64,000 nt of DNA from Neobacillus mesonae (lineage in GTDB: Bacteria; Bacillota; Bacilli; Paenibacillales; Paenibacillaceae). Under the pieces are notes generated by a model, which saw only the letters and a list, made by a program, of their open reading frames with translations, was not told the DNA's origin and made no database searches. Below, one piece after another: positions 17,005 through 24,703 of the stretch. Every line of letters begins with the position of its first letter. Position 1 is the stretch's first letter. Location: positions 1 through 64,000 of the forward strand of contig JAMBOW010000010.1 of NCBI GenBank assembly GCA_023715865.1, written 5' to 3'. The position numbers and the translations under genes are program-made.

Positions 17005-17928
17005 GTGGAATATGCTGTACGGACGGAGCAATTAACGAAAAAGGTTAAAGGGCATTCGCTTGTATCTAATGTGAGTCTTCATATTAAAAAAGGTGAGATT
17101 TATGGCTTGCTGGGTCAGAATGGCGCAGGGAAAACGACAATCATGAAGATGCTGACAGGAATCATGCATCCGACCTCAGGAGAGATTATGCTCTTTGGAC
17201 AAAAGCTTACTAAAACCAACAAATCGGGTTTGAAAAGGCTCGGAAGCATTATCGAGTATCCTATCTTTTTTGAACATTTAACAGCGATGGAAAATCTTCA
17301 GATTCATTGTGAATATTTAGGCTTCTATGATAAGAAGGCAATGATTCAGGCAATGGATATGGTTCAGCTCCATGGAATTGAAAATAAAAGCGTTAAGGAC
17401 TTTTCACTTGGAATGAAGCAGAGACTGGGGATTGCAAGGGCCATTATTACAAAGCCTGAGCTCATTATATTAGATGAGCCGACAAATGGCCTCGATCCGA
17501 TCGGGATCAAAGAGATGAGAGATTTAATTCGGATGCTGAATAGAGAATATGGAATTTCATTTCTACTATCCAGTCATATTCTAGGCGAAATCGAGCAAGT
17601 GGCGAACAAAATCGGTGTGATTAACAATGGAAGGCTTGTAAATGAGGTCAATCTGGCAGATATCAATAAGCAGCGCAAGGATTACATTGAAATTACGACA
17701 AAAGATGTCGATAAGGCTGTCTTCCTGCTGGAGCACAAACTGCAAATCTCCAATATGAAGATTGTACATGACCATAAGATACGGATATATGAACATACCA
17801 TACCCCAAAGTGAAATATCTAAATTACTTATTCTGCATGATGTCGAAATCGAGGAAATCCAAAAGCATTCCAATACATTGGAGGATTATTTTTACGGGCA
17901 AATTTATGGAGGTGGAAAAGTTGGTTAA
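17005..17928 (+). CDS. ABC transporter ATP-binding protein (BcrA/drug-export type)
   Basis: ATPase of an ABC-2 exporter. The GTG at 17005 is preferred as start (307 residues): AAGGAGG at 16990-16996 lies eight bases before it and is itself inside the longer frame that begins at 16987. Walker A is GLLGQNGAGKTT, the signature is FSLGMKQRLGIARA and Walker B is LIILDEPTNGLD, followed by SSHILGEIEQV. The C-terminal domain resembles bacitracin and lantibiotic-immunity ATPases. It overlaps the permease gene. The two-component system just upstream may control it. Confidence 0.9.
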   Translation: MEYAVRTEQLTKKVKGHSLVSNVSLHIKKGEIYGLLGQNGAGKTTIMKMLTGIMHPTSGEIMLFGQKLTKTNKSGLKRLGSIIEYPIFFEHLTAMENLQIHCEYLGFYDKKAMIQAMDMVQLHGIENKSVKDFSLGMKQRLGIARAIITKPELIILDEPTNGLDPIGIKEMRDLIRMLNREYGISFLLSSHILGEIEQVANKIGVINNGRLVNEVNLADINKQRKDYIEITTKDVDKAVFLLEHKLQISNMKIVHDHKIRIYEHTIPQSEISKLLILHDVEIEEIQKHSNTLEDYFYGQIYGGGKVG

Positions 17929-18604
17929 ATTGATGGAGCTGGAGTGGAAGAAGCTTAAACAAAAAATGGTGATCAGCGAGGTAATTATATATGTCGGCAT
18001 TCTGCTGTTCCTGCCGATGTTCTTCATCAAAATGGTGAGCAGTGACTTTGGGGCGAGCTATTCAACTGTGATCACGATGATCACCTCCATGCAGCTGGGG
18101 TTTGTCCTGTTTGGCGTTTCCCTTATTAACCAGGTTGTCATTGATGAATATAAGAGCAAGACCATGTCGCTTTCTTTTGGATATCCTATCAGCCGTCAAA
18201 AACTAATGGCCGCCAAGGTTCTTTTTATAGCTTCATTTGTGTTCGTCTGTACATTTGTATCCTTCATATTGACGGGGCTTTCAACCTATACGCTGGATCA
18301 AATATTTAATCTTATTCAAGGGCAGCCGACTCGGGCAGAACTGTTGTCATACCTAATTAAAAGCGTTATTCATTCGTTCATCGTTACACTGATAAGCTTT
18401 ATTCCTCTCTTTTTCTTTGGAGTTTGGAAAAGAGCAACGATACCGGCGGTCCTCTGCGCTATATTTTTGATGCAGTTTCAGAACTTCTCCTATCTCCTGA
18501 ATGTTACCCTTAATCCGGATGTCGTGAATGGGGTGTTGTGTCTGATCGGAGCAGTCAGTGTTTATCTATCCATTGCCCTCGCAGATGTAGTGGGGGATGT
18601 ATAG
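17921..18604 (+). CDS. ABC-2 type permease
   Basis: Membrane partner of the preceding ATPase. A TTG start at 17921 is chosen because GGAGG sits eight bases upstream and the reading frames then overlap by eight bases, a common coupled arrangement. This gives 227 residues. An ATG at 17933 is too far from the site. About six hydrophobic segments are seen (VIIYVGILLFLPMFFI near residue 20, then near 52, 95, 145, 175 and 200). The opening MELEWKKLKQK and the YKSKTMSLSFGYPISR loop are typical of bacteriocin-immunity-type permeases. Confidence 0.82.
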   Translation: MVKLMELEWKKLKQKMVISEVIIYVGILLFLPMFFIKMVSSDFGASYSTVITMITSMQLGFVLFGVSLINQVVIDEYKSKTMSLSFGYPISRQKLMAAKVLFIASFVFVCTFVSFILTGLSTYTLDQIFNLIQGQPTRAELLSYLIKSVIHSFIVTLISFIPLFFFGVWKRATIPAVLCAIFLMQFQNFSYLLNVTLNPDVVNGVLCLIGAVSVYLSIALADVVGDV

Positions 18605-18611
18605 TCAGAAA

Positions 18612-18648
18612 AAGAAGCGATAACCACTAAACCGGATTATCGCTTTTA
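18612..18648. terminator. Bidirectional terminator
   Basis: AAGCGATAA pairs perfectly with TTATCGCTT. There are T-rich tails on both strands, serving the permease gene and the convergent AraC-type gene. Confidence 0.8.
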
Positions 18649-19461
18649 TCAATACTCAGAGCTCTGCTCGGATAACCGGTACTCCGCAGGGGATATTCCG
18701 TAATGGGTACGGAAGACTCGGTGGAAATAGGAGTAGCTTGCAAAGCCGCACATCTCTGCAATATGTTCAAGTGTCATTTCGGTACTGTATTTCATCTGCT
18801 CCACGGCCGCCTTAAGCCGGATTTCAATAGCATATTGAATCATCGTTTTTCCATACTGCTCCTTGAACAAGCGCACAGCGCTTGAAAGGCTGAGTCCTGC
18901 GTAGCTCGCCGCTTCCTCCAGCTTGAACGTGGTTGTGGCATGCTCTTCAATAAATCGTTTTAGCTTGAGCATGGAAATCCCCTTTACATCCGTCTGAACA
19001 TGTTCAGAGATCGCTCTATCGATATAGAGGCAAAGACTGCGAAGGAGCACATCCTCCAGTTCTACATTTTCCTCCAATGAACCGCGCCTTTTCTCCAATA
19101 ACATGTTGCGCCATAAACCGACGAGCTTTTCATCTACACCGATTCGATTTACAGCAGGGCGATTCTTCCTTTTCCACCAAGCATCGATCCAAGCACCTTG
19201 GCAGAACAGATAATAATCTCCGCTCGATAATCTACCTTCATTTGGTGGCTCGTCCACTACCAAGTGATAGTCATCCCCCGGCTTAAGCAGCAGCAAATCC
19301 CCGCTGGTCAGCGTAAGCTCTTTACCCATGGAATATACTTTACTGCTGCCCTCTGTTTGCAGCCGAAAGAGATAATGAAGGAGTCCACTTTTTAAATTAT
19401 GATTAAACGGTTTATAGTGATAGGAATAGTCGCAGAGCAGAAGAGAGGTTTCGAGTGACAT
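18649..19461 (-). CDS. AraC-family transcriptional regulator
   Basis: A 270-residue regulator with AGGAGG before its ATG. The N-terminal part (about 1-140) looks like a cupin-type sugar-binding domain. The C-terminal 100 residues hold the two helix-turn-helix motifs of the AraC family (FKLEEAASYAGLSLSSAVRLFKEQ and LEHIAEMCGFASYSYFHRVF) and end in HYGISPAEYR. It is divergent from the sugar isomerase/dehydrogenase pair and most likely controls it. The shared 130-base gap would hold the operator. Confidence 0.88.
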   Translation of the reverse strand: MSLETSLLLCDYSYHYKPFNHNLKSGLLHYLFRLQTEGSSKVYSMGKELTLTSGDLLLLKPGDDYHLVVDEPPNEGRLSSGDYYLFCQGAWIDAWWKRKNRPAVNRIGVDEKLVGLWRNMLLEKRRGSLEENVELEDVLLRSLCLYIDRAISEHVQTDVKGISMLKLKRFIEEHATTTFKLEEAASYAGLSLSSAVRLFKEQYGKTMIQYAIEIRLKAAVEQMKYSTEMTLEHIAEMCGFASYSYFHRVFRTHYGISPAEYRLSEQSSEY

Positions 19462-19592
19462 GTCAGGCCTCCTGAAAAATTTTGAGCAGATAGTTCATGT
19501 TATGATCATATTGGATATGTTCATTTTAGCCCAATTTGAACTAGAATGTAACTAGTTAGGATTCAGCATTTACAAACAGAAAGAGGTAATAG

Positions 19593-20372
19593 ATGATGAG
19601 AAAAATCAATATCGGACTTCAATTGTTTACTCTTCGTGATGAGACGGCAGCGGATTTTAAAGGAACACTGAAGAAAGTAGCTGAACTTGGCTATGAAGGT
19701 GTAGAATTTGCTGGCTATGGCGATATTCCTGCAGAAGAAATGAAAGCGCTTTTGGATGAGCTTGGCCTAAAAGGTTTTAGTAGCCATGTGTCTCTTCATG
19801 CCATGCGTGCTGACCTGCAAAAAGAGATTGATTACCTGAAAACTATTGGTGCAAAATACATGATTTGTCCTTACCTTATGCCTGAGGATCGCCCGCAAAG
19901 CGCAGAAGGCTGGAGTGCACTCTTTGCAGAGCTTGAGCAAATCGGTAATGAAGTTCGCAGCCAAGGGCTCATCTTCGGTTATCATAACCACGACTTTGAG
20001 TTCCACGGCACCGTAGGAGATAACAATGCATTTGACGGCATGTTTGCTGAGACAACACCTGAAGCCGTTCAAGTTGAAATGGATGTATGCTGGGTACAAT
20101 TCGCCGGGCAAAATCCAATTGAGTATATTGGTAAATACGCAGGCCGTCTGCCGCTGCTTCACCTGAAGGATTTCAGCAAAGACGAGCAAGGTCAAATGAA
20201 AACACTTGAGCTCGGACAGGGTTCGGTTGATCTGCCGGCTGTAATCGAAGCTGCTGACAAAGCAGGCGTAGAATGGTTGATCGTGGAGCAGGATGTATGT
20301 CAGAATCCGCCGCTTCAAAGCATTGAGAACAGCTATAATTGGGTAAAAGAGAACTATCTGAGCAAAGTATAA
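19593..20372 (+). CDS. Sugar phosphate isomerase/epimerase (IolE-like TIM barrel)
   Basis: A 259-residue TIM-barrel protein of the xylose-isomerase-like AP-endonuclease-2 superfamily. Opening strands are INIGLQLFTLRDE and YEGVEFAGYG. Metal-binding residues are likely in GYHNHDFEF, VEMDVCWVQ and LLHLKDF, with a last Glu in WLIVEQD. It is followed after 105 bases by a Gfo/Idh/MocA dehydrogenase, a frequent pairing in inositol- or rare-sugar catabolism. The exact substrate is unknown. The start may be the ATG at 19593 or the next ATG at 19596; AGAGG lies upstream. Confidence 0.85.
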   Translation: MMRKINIGLQLFTLRDETAADFKGTLKKVAELGYEGVEFAGYGDIPAEEMKALLDELGLKGFSSHVSLHAMRADLQKEIDYLKTIGAKYMICPYLMPEDRPQSAEGWSALFAELEQIGNEVRSQGLIFGYHNHDFEFHGTVGDNNAFDGMFAETTPEAVQVEMDVCWVQFAGQNPIEYIGKYAGRLPLLHLKDFSKDEQGQMKTLELGQGSVDLPAVIEAADKAGVEWLIVEQDVCQNPPLQSIENSYNWVKENYLSKV

Positions 20373-20477
20373 ATTTAACCGTACGTAATTGGCTTTGCAC
20401 TCAAGCTCATTAATTCCGATACCATATCGACCTATTTAAACTACCTACTAAGTCCAATTTATAAAAGGAGAACTAAT

Positions 20478-21497
20478 ATGAAAAAAATTAAAGTTGCCGT
20501 ATTCGGCTGTGGTGCTATTGCTGAACGCAGACATATTCCAGAGTATGCCGCAAATGAACAGGTAGAGCTCGTTGCTTTTGCCGACCCGAAAATTGAGCGC
20601 GCTGAGAAAATGGCTGAAACTTACGGCGGCAAAGGCTACGCCAGCTACGAAGAATTGTTATCTAATGAGGAAGTAGATGCTGTCAGCGTATGTACGCCGA
20701 ACTATCTGCATGCTTCCATGGCGATTGCAGCTGCAAATGCAGGCAAGCATGTGCTGGTGGAGAAACCGATGGCATGCACTGCCGAAGAAGGCGAGCAGAT
20801 GATCGAAGCCGCTAAGAAGAACGGCGTATTTCTAATGGTTGGACACAACCAGCGCCTTATGCCTCCTCACGTAAAGGCTAAGGAGCTTCTTGAGTCCGGC
20901 AAGCTTGGCAAAGTTCTTACTTTCCGTACTTCCTTCGGACATCCAGGTCCAGAGGCATGGAGCGTGGACGGTGCAGACAGCTGGTTCTTCCGTAAAGAAG
21001 AAGCGATCATGGGCGCGATGGGAGATTTGGGCGTGCACAAATCCGACTTTATCCGTTACCTGCTGAACGATGAAGTATCCGAGGTTGCTGGTTTTATCGG
21101 CACACTGCATAAGGAAGGAACCGAGGTTGACGATAATGCGACCTGTATCCTTCGTATGAAGAGCGGAGCGGTTGGAACGCTGGTGGCAAGCTGGACACAG
21201 TATAAAGGCGGAGACAACAGCACAGTGCTGTGGTGCGAGAACGGCGTCATGAAGATTGGTACGGTTGAAGGCGATGAGGTGATCGTGGAATTGACAAACG
21301 GTACGGTTGAAACTTATAAAGTCGGTGCCATGGCAACGAATGAAAAACAGGTTCCGAGCGGTGTCATTGACGCTTTTGTCGAATCCATCGTAACCAATAC
21401 GCCTCCTTCAATATCTGGGGAAGAGGGACTCAAATCCCTAAACGTCATTCTGGCTGCTTTTGAATCGCAAAAGACAGGTCAGATTATTAAGCTATAG
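20478..21497 (+). CDS. Gfo/Idh/MocA-family NAD(P)-dependent oxidoreductase
   Basis: A 339-residue dehydrogenase. The N-terminal Rossmann fold has GCGAIAERRHIPEY and VAFADPK. The family motif is VLVEKPMACT, with the catalytic lysine in EKP. The C-terminal beta-sheet domain includes GDLGVHKSDFIRYLL, with a likely catalytic His, and TGQIIKL at the end. A good AAAGGAG precedes the ATG. It probably oxidises a sugar, inositol or sugar derivative together with the upstream isomerase. The family is too broad to name the substrate. Confidence 0.9.
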   Translation: MKKIKVAVFGCGAIAERRHIPEYAANEQVELVAFADPKIERAEKMAETYGGKGYASYEELLSNEEVDAVSVCTPNYLHASMAIAAANAGKHVLVEKPMACTAEEGEQMIEAAKKNGVFLMVGHNQRLMPPHVKAKELLESGKLGKVLTFRTSFGHPGPEAWSVDGADSWFFRKEEAIMGAMGDLGVHKSDFIRYLLNDEVSEVAGFIGTLHKEGTEVDDNATCILRMKSGAVGTLVASWTQYKGGDNSTVLWCENGVMKIGTVEGDEVIVELTNGTVETYKVGAMATNEKQVPSGVIDAFVESIVTNTPPSISGEEGLKSLNVILAAFESQKTGQIIKL

Positions 21498-21514
21498 GTT
21501 TAGACACCTTATAC

Positions 21515-21565
21515 AAAAAGACTTCTTTACGTTAAGTTCTTCTTAACAAAAGGAGTCTTTTTTTG
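21515..21565 (+). terminator. Terminator after the Gfo/Idh/MocA gene
   Basis: Long hairpin with AAAGACT/AGTCTTT at the base and GTTAAG/CTTAAC near the loop, then seven T. Confidence 0.85.
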
Positions 21566-21769
21566 TTACATGTGCTTTCAATCCTTTTGATCATACCTAT
21601 TTGTACTCACTAACAATTGACTTAGATATGTCTGGCAACCGATGTGCTGGTTGGAAACTACGAGACTTTTCATACTCACTTTTGGTGGAGTTACAGGATG
21701 GTTTGCCTGTTTTCATGTATTTTTTCACAGTTTCCGGTTTCAGATTTGATATACTATGTATTAGGTATG
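21566..21769. other. Intergenic region between convergent genes
   Basis: Terminators flank this stretch on both sides. Overlapping small reading frames lack ribosome binding sites and recognisable features. I see nothing else here. Confidence 0.5.
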
Positions 21770-21812
21770 GAAAAAATAAAGAACCGAAGAGATCACTCTT
21801 CGGTTCTTATTA
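21770..21812 (-). terminator. Terminator of the SDR gene
   Basis: Perfect 13-bp stem AAGAACCGAAGAG/CTCTTCGGTTCTT with ATCA loop. The T-rich tail is on the minus strand. Confidence 0.9.
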
Positions 21813-21818
21813 TGGATA

Positions 21819-22589
21819 TTAACGGGAAGTGTAACCAGCGTCAGCATGGATCGTTGTACCCGTTAGATACGATGAGGCATCAGAAGCCAGCCACAGACTT
21901 GCTTGAGCAATCTCACGAGGCTGTCCAAAACGGTTTAGCAGGCTCAACTGAGGAGCATACTCTTCTTCAGTGAAGCCGAACTGTTCTAGTGCACCGCGAA
22001 GCATAGGCGTATCGATTGCACCAGGAGCAACAGAGTTTATGCGAATGTTCTGCGCGCCGTATTCCAAAGCTGCTACTTTTGTCATGCCGACAACACCGTG
22101 TTTTGCTGCAACATAAGCAATATTATTCGGCTGCGGACGGAAACCGCTTACGGATGAAATGTTGATGATCGAACCGCCGTTGCCTTGTTTTACAAGCTGC
22201 TGCAATTCGTACTTCATGCACAGTGCTGTACCTTTCAAATCTACTGCGATGAGACGGTCCCAGTAAGCTTCATCGAACTCAGCCACCGGTTTGTCATCAG
22301 GAGTCAGCGCTGCATTGTTTACAGCAACATCAAGCTTTCCGTAGGTTTCTACCGCAAACTTAACCATTTCTTGTACTTGCTCAGAATTGGACACATCTAC
22401 TTTAACGAACGCTGCTTCGCCGCCGTCTGCTTTGATGGATTCGGCTACGGCACGTCCTTTTTCTTCGTTAAAATCAGCAATGATCACTTTAGCCTTTGCT
22501 TCAGCAAACAGTCTTGCAGTGGCTTCGCCCATACCCATGGCTGCACCTGTGACGATGGCTACCTTACCTTCCAATACAGGAAATGTCAT
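21819..22589 (-). CDS. Short-chain dehydrogenase/reductase
   Basis: A 256-residue classical SDR with AGGAGG before the ATG. The cofactor motif is TGAAMGMG (T14-G21), NNAA is at about 91-94, and the catalytic Ser145 (NISSVSG), Tyr159 and Lys163 (YVAAK) are present. The PG motif is VAPGAIDTPM and the end is GTTIHADAGYTSR. Asp39 after strand 2 (IIADF) favours NAD(H). It is divergent from a TetR-type gene and has its own promoter and a nearby palindrome, so it is probably the target of that repressor. The substrate is unknown. Confidence 0.93.
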   Translation of the reverse strand: MTFPVLEGKVAIVTGAAMGMGEATARLFAEAKAKVIIADFNEEKGRAVAESIKADGGEAAFVKVDVSNSEQVQEMVKFAVETYGKLDVAVNNAALTPDDKPVAEFDEAYWDRLIAVDLKGTALCMKYELQQLVKQGNGGSIINISSVSGFRPQPNNIAYVAAKHGVVGMTKVAALEYGAQNIRINSVAPGAIDTPMLRGALEQFGFTEEEYAPQLSLLNRFGQPREIAQASLWLASDASSYLTGTTIHADAGYTSR

Positions 22590-22632
22590 ATTTTATATGC
22601 CTCCTAATTCGTTTAGTCTTGTCTTCATATTC

Positions 22633-22661
22633 ACTATAAATGGAGATTTCATGACCATCAA
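22633..22661 (-). promoter_or_regulatory. SigA-type promoter for the SDR gene
   Basis: Read on the minus strand: TTGATG, a 17-base spacer, then TATAGT. It ends about 45 bases before the SDR start codon. Confidence 0.65.
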
Positions 22662-22688
22662 TCAACAGTCATTGTTATTGTGTTTGTT

Positions 22689-22717
22689 ACTGTACAAATT
22701 CATACCATTTGTATAGT
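22689..22717. promoter_or_regulatory. Likely TetR-type operator
   Basis: ACTGTACAAA and TTTGTATAGT are inverted repeats matching at 9 of 10 positions, separated by nine bases. They lie between the divergent SDR and TetR genes. The position fits an autoregulated repressor. Confidence 0.6.
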
Positions 22718-22760
22718 GCGATGTTGAATCGTGTTTTCATATAGAACGGAGGTGTAAAAA

Positions 22761-23351
22761 ATGACGATGGAGATCGATAAGAGGATCCAGCGCTCAAAGG
22801 ACGCGCTCAAGCAGACTTGTCTGGATCTTATGTTTCAAAAATCGTTTGATCAGATTACAATTTCTGAAATTGTCCGAATCGCCAATTATAATCGCGGGAC
22901 ATTTTATGCGAATTTCGAGTCAAAAGAAGATCTTCTTGAGGAAATACTTCAGGATATCCTGAATGAGATGGTAGAACAAATAAGACATCCCTACAAGTCG
23001 GACAAAAGAGTGGACTTACAGGAAATGCATACTGAAGATATAACGTTGTTTGCTTATTTTAAAGACAATGCCCAGCTATATAGAATGCTGCTTAGCGATC
23101 ATATCCGTGTCGATTTTCGTTATCGGATGGCAAAGGCTATCGAAGAATTGTTTATTGCGGAGTATAGGTATGAGCTGGATAAGGGCACATCTGTTGAACC
23201 GAAGTGGCTGTATACTTTTCGTGCCCATGGGATTGCAGGCTTTATTATCCGCTGGATTGAGGAGGGGTTTAAGGAGTCACCCGAGTATATGTCCAAGCAA
23301 ATCGTAGAGCTTATGCTCGTATCCACCAAGGTTTTTTATGTAAAAAGCTGA
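22761..23351 (+). CDS. TetR-family transcriptional regulator
   Basis: A 196-residue repressor-like protein. The N-terminal helix-turn-helix includes ITISEIVRIANYNRGTFYANFESKEDLL (about residues 33-60). The C-terminal ligand domain is of the kind often found next to dehydrogenases (TetR_C-type, ending IVELMLVSTKVFY). GGAGG precedes the ATG. It is divergent from the SDR gene, with an inverted repeat in the shared region, and is likely to repress that gene and itself. Confidence 0.88.
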   Translation: MTMEIDKRIQRSKDALKQTCLDLMFQKSFDQITISEIVRIANYNRGTFYANFESKEDLLEEILQDILNEMVEQIRHPYKSDKRVDLQEMHTEDITLFAYFKDNAQLYRMLLSDHIRVDFRYRMAKAIEELFIAEYRYELDKGTSVEPKWLYTFRAHGIAGFIIRWIEEGFKESPEYMSKQIVELMLVSTKVFYVKS

Positions 23352-23370
23352 AATCTGCAAGAAGAGGATA

Positions 23371-23421
23371 CATCTAAAAAAGACATCATCCGCTTTAGCG
23401 AAGATGGTGCCTTTTTAGATG
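23371..23421. terminator. Bidirectional terminator
   Basis: Extended stem from CATCTAAAAA to TTTTTAGATG with inner CATCATC/GATGGTG pairing. It serves the TetR gene and the convergent ArsR-type gene. Confidence 0.8.
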
Positions 23422-23441
23422 TATTTTTATGTTGTAAAAAC

Positions 23442-24365
23442 TTATGCGGGTTTGTCTTTATTGTTCGTATAGTAAAGGCGGAATATAATGTCCTGATTAT
23501 GATTACCGAAGCCGGAGCCGAAAATGGTTACGCCGCCGATATGCTCTGCATCCTCTTTTACCGCAATGCGGAAGGACCAATAGCTGTTGCGGATACCGAT
23601 ATCATCAATCGTGACATCTGACAATTTAATGCCATCCATGAATGTACCTTCTTTTTTGATGATCAGATGCTTGAGCAGGCCATACTGATTTACACTTTCA
23701 AACCACCAAGGCGGATTTAGCTTGCCTTTGCCTCCAAAATCACCAGGGCTTGTCCACATTCCAACCTCAACCCCGTTTACTATGAACGTAATATCGGAAG
23801 GCCAATGATTATTGGTAAGGGGAGCCTCTGATGAGATCTCCATCGATATTTCCAGTTCTTCCGGGTTCTCATCGCCCATTAGGTAGTTAGGAATTTTATA
23901 TTCTACGTAACCTTGCCCGAACCACAGTATTTTGGCGTTCAAACGATCCGGATCAAGGAAATACCGAGGATCGTCGAATATCCCGATAACCGAGTCGCGT
24001 GTGCATATACCGCAGGTAGGTTGGATCTGTACATCTGTAAAGTGACCGATCGACACATCGGTTTTGCGTATTTCCCTCGGGATCACATCCTTAATTGGGA
24101 ATGCGATTTCAAGATTGTCCATACTGAGGGAGCATATCTTTTGGGCAGCGCCGCCTTTACCTGGAGCCATTGTCGATTCTACAATTCCGGCCTTCTCCAG
24201 CTTCTTTACATGCATCGTCATAATTGCACTGCTAAGACCAAGAGCTTCTGCCAGTTCTTTAATATTCATCGACTTCTGTGACAGCAGATGAACGATTTGA
24301 ATTCGTACATTGCTGGAGATAGCCTCAAATATATGCAAATTTTGTTCTGCTAATTCGATTCTCAA
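23442..24365 (-). CDS. ArsR-type winged-helix regulator with large C-terminal sensor domain
   Basis: The TTG at 24365 is preferred as start (307 residues) because GGAGG lies just before it; a longer frame from 24413 lacks a site. Residues 1-75 form an ArsR-like winged helix (MNIKELAEALGLSSAIMTMHVKKLEKAGIV). The remaining 220 residues are much longer than usual for ArsR and look beta-rich. They include a TCGIC cysteine pair, FGQGYVEYKIPNY, ITFIVNGVEVGMW, PPWWFESVNQYG, and end in a FGSGFGNHNQDIIFRLYY strand, reminiscent of a carbohydrate-binding jelly roll. It is divergent from a GH43 gene, so it probably senses an arabino/xylo-oligosaccharide. Function is inferred. Confidence 0.7.
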   Translation of the reverse strand: MRIELAEQNLHIFEAISSNVRIQIVHLLSQKSMNIKELAEALGLSSAIMTMHVKKLEKAGIVESTMAPGKGGAAQKICSLSMDNLEIAFPIKDVIPREIRKTDVSIGHFTDVQIQPTCGICTRDSVIGIFDDPRYFLDPDRLNAKILWFGQGYVEYKIPNYLMGDENPEELEISMEISSEAPLTNNHWPSDITFIVNGVEVGMWTSPGDFGGKGKLNPPWWFESVNQYGLLKHLIIKKEGTFMDGIKLSDVTIDDIGIRNSYWSFRIAVKEDAEHIGGVTIFGSGFGNHNQDIIFRLYYTNNKDKPA

Positions 24366-24427
24366 AGTTATTCCTCCGAACGGCGATGATTTATTAATGT
24401 ATATGTAAATCATACATGTAGAACTTT

Positions 24428-24456
24428 ATAATAAATGATTCTCCGCACGTTCACAA
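24428..24456 (-). promoter_or_regulatory. SigA-type promoter of the ArsR-type gene
   Basis: On the minus strand: TTGTGA, 17 bases, TATTAT. The transcript would have a leader of about 55 bases that includes an ATTAATAA element (24391-24398) shared with the divergent operator array. Confidence 0.6.
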
Positions 24457-24589
24457 GGTCAGATTGAACTATGGCACACAAAAATATCAATGTATCAGTA
24501 TTTACCGTGCTGAATGGAGAAACAGGTGCAGAATATTTAAAAGTACATAAAAAGATTAAGGAAAATATAAATAAATAAGCAAAATACAA

Positions 24590-24619
24590 TTGACAGAATA
24601 ATCAATTATATTCTACTAT
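24590..24619 (+). promoter_or_regulatory. SigA-type promoter of the GH43 gene
   Basis: TTGACA at 24590-24595, an 18-base spacer and TACTAT at 24614-24619. Three direct repeats begin seven bases after the -10 box. Confidence 0.7.
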
Positions 24620-24625
24620 TTAGGT

Positions 24626-24678
24626 GAATTAATAAATAAATATATGAATTAATAAACAAAGTTATGAATTAATTAATT
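24626..24678. repeat. Three phased direct repeats, likely operator array
   Basis: GAATTAAT occurs at 24626, 24646 and 24666, exactly 20 bases apart, with ATAAA or TAATT continuing each copy. The array covers the transcription start region of the GH43 gene. Twenty bases is about two helical turns, so bound proteins would sit on one face of the DNA. The ArsR-type regulator encoded divergently is the natural candidate to bind. Confidence 0.65.
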
Positions 24679-24703
24679 TGATGAGACGAGGAGATTGACA
24701 TCA

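Noticed and set aside
21601..21973. Small plus-strand frames between the Gfo/Idh/MocA and SDR genes
   Set aside because: No ribosome binding site or family resemblance, and one runs antisense into the SDR gene.
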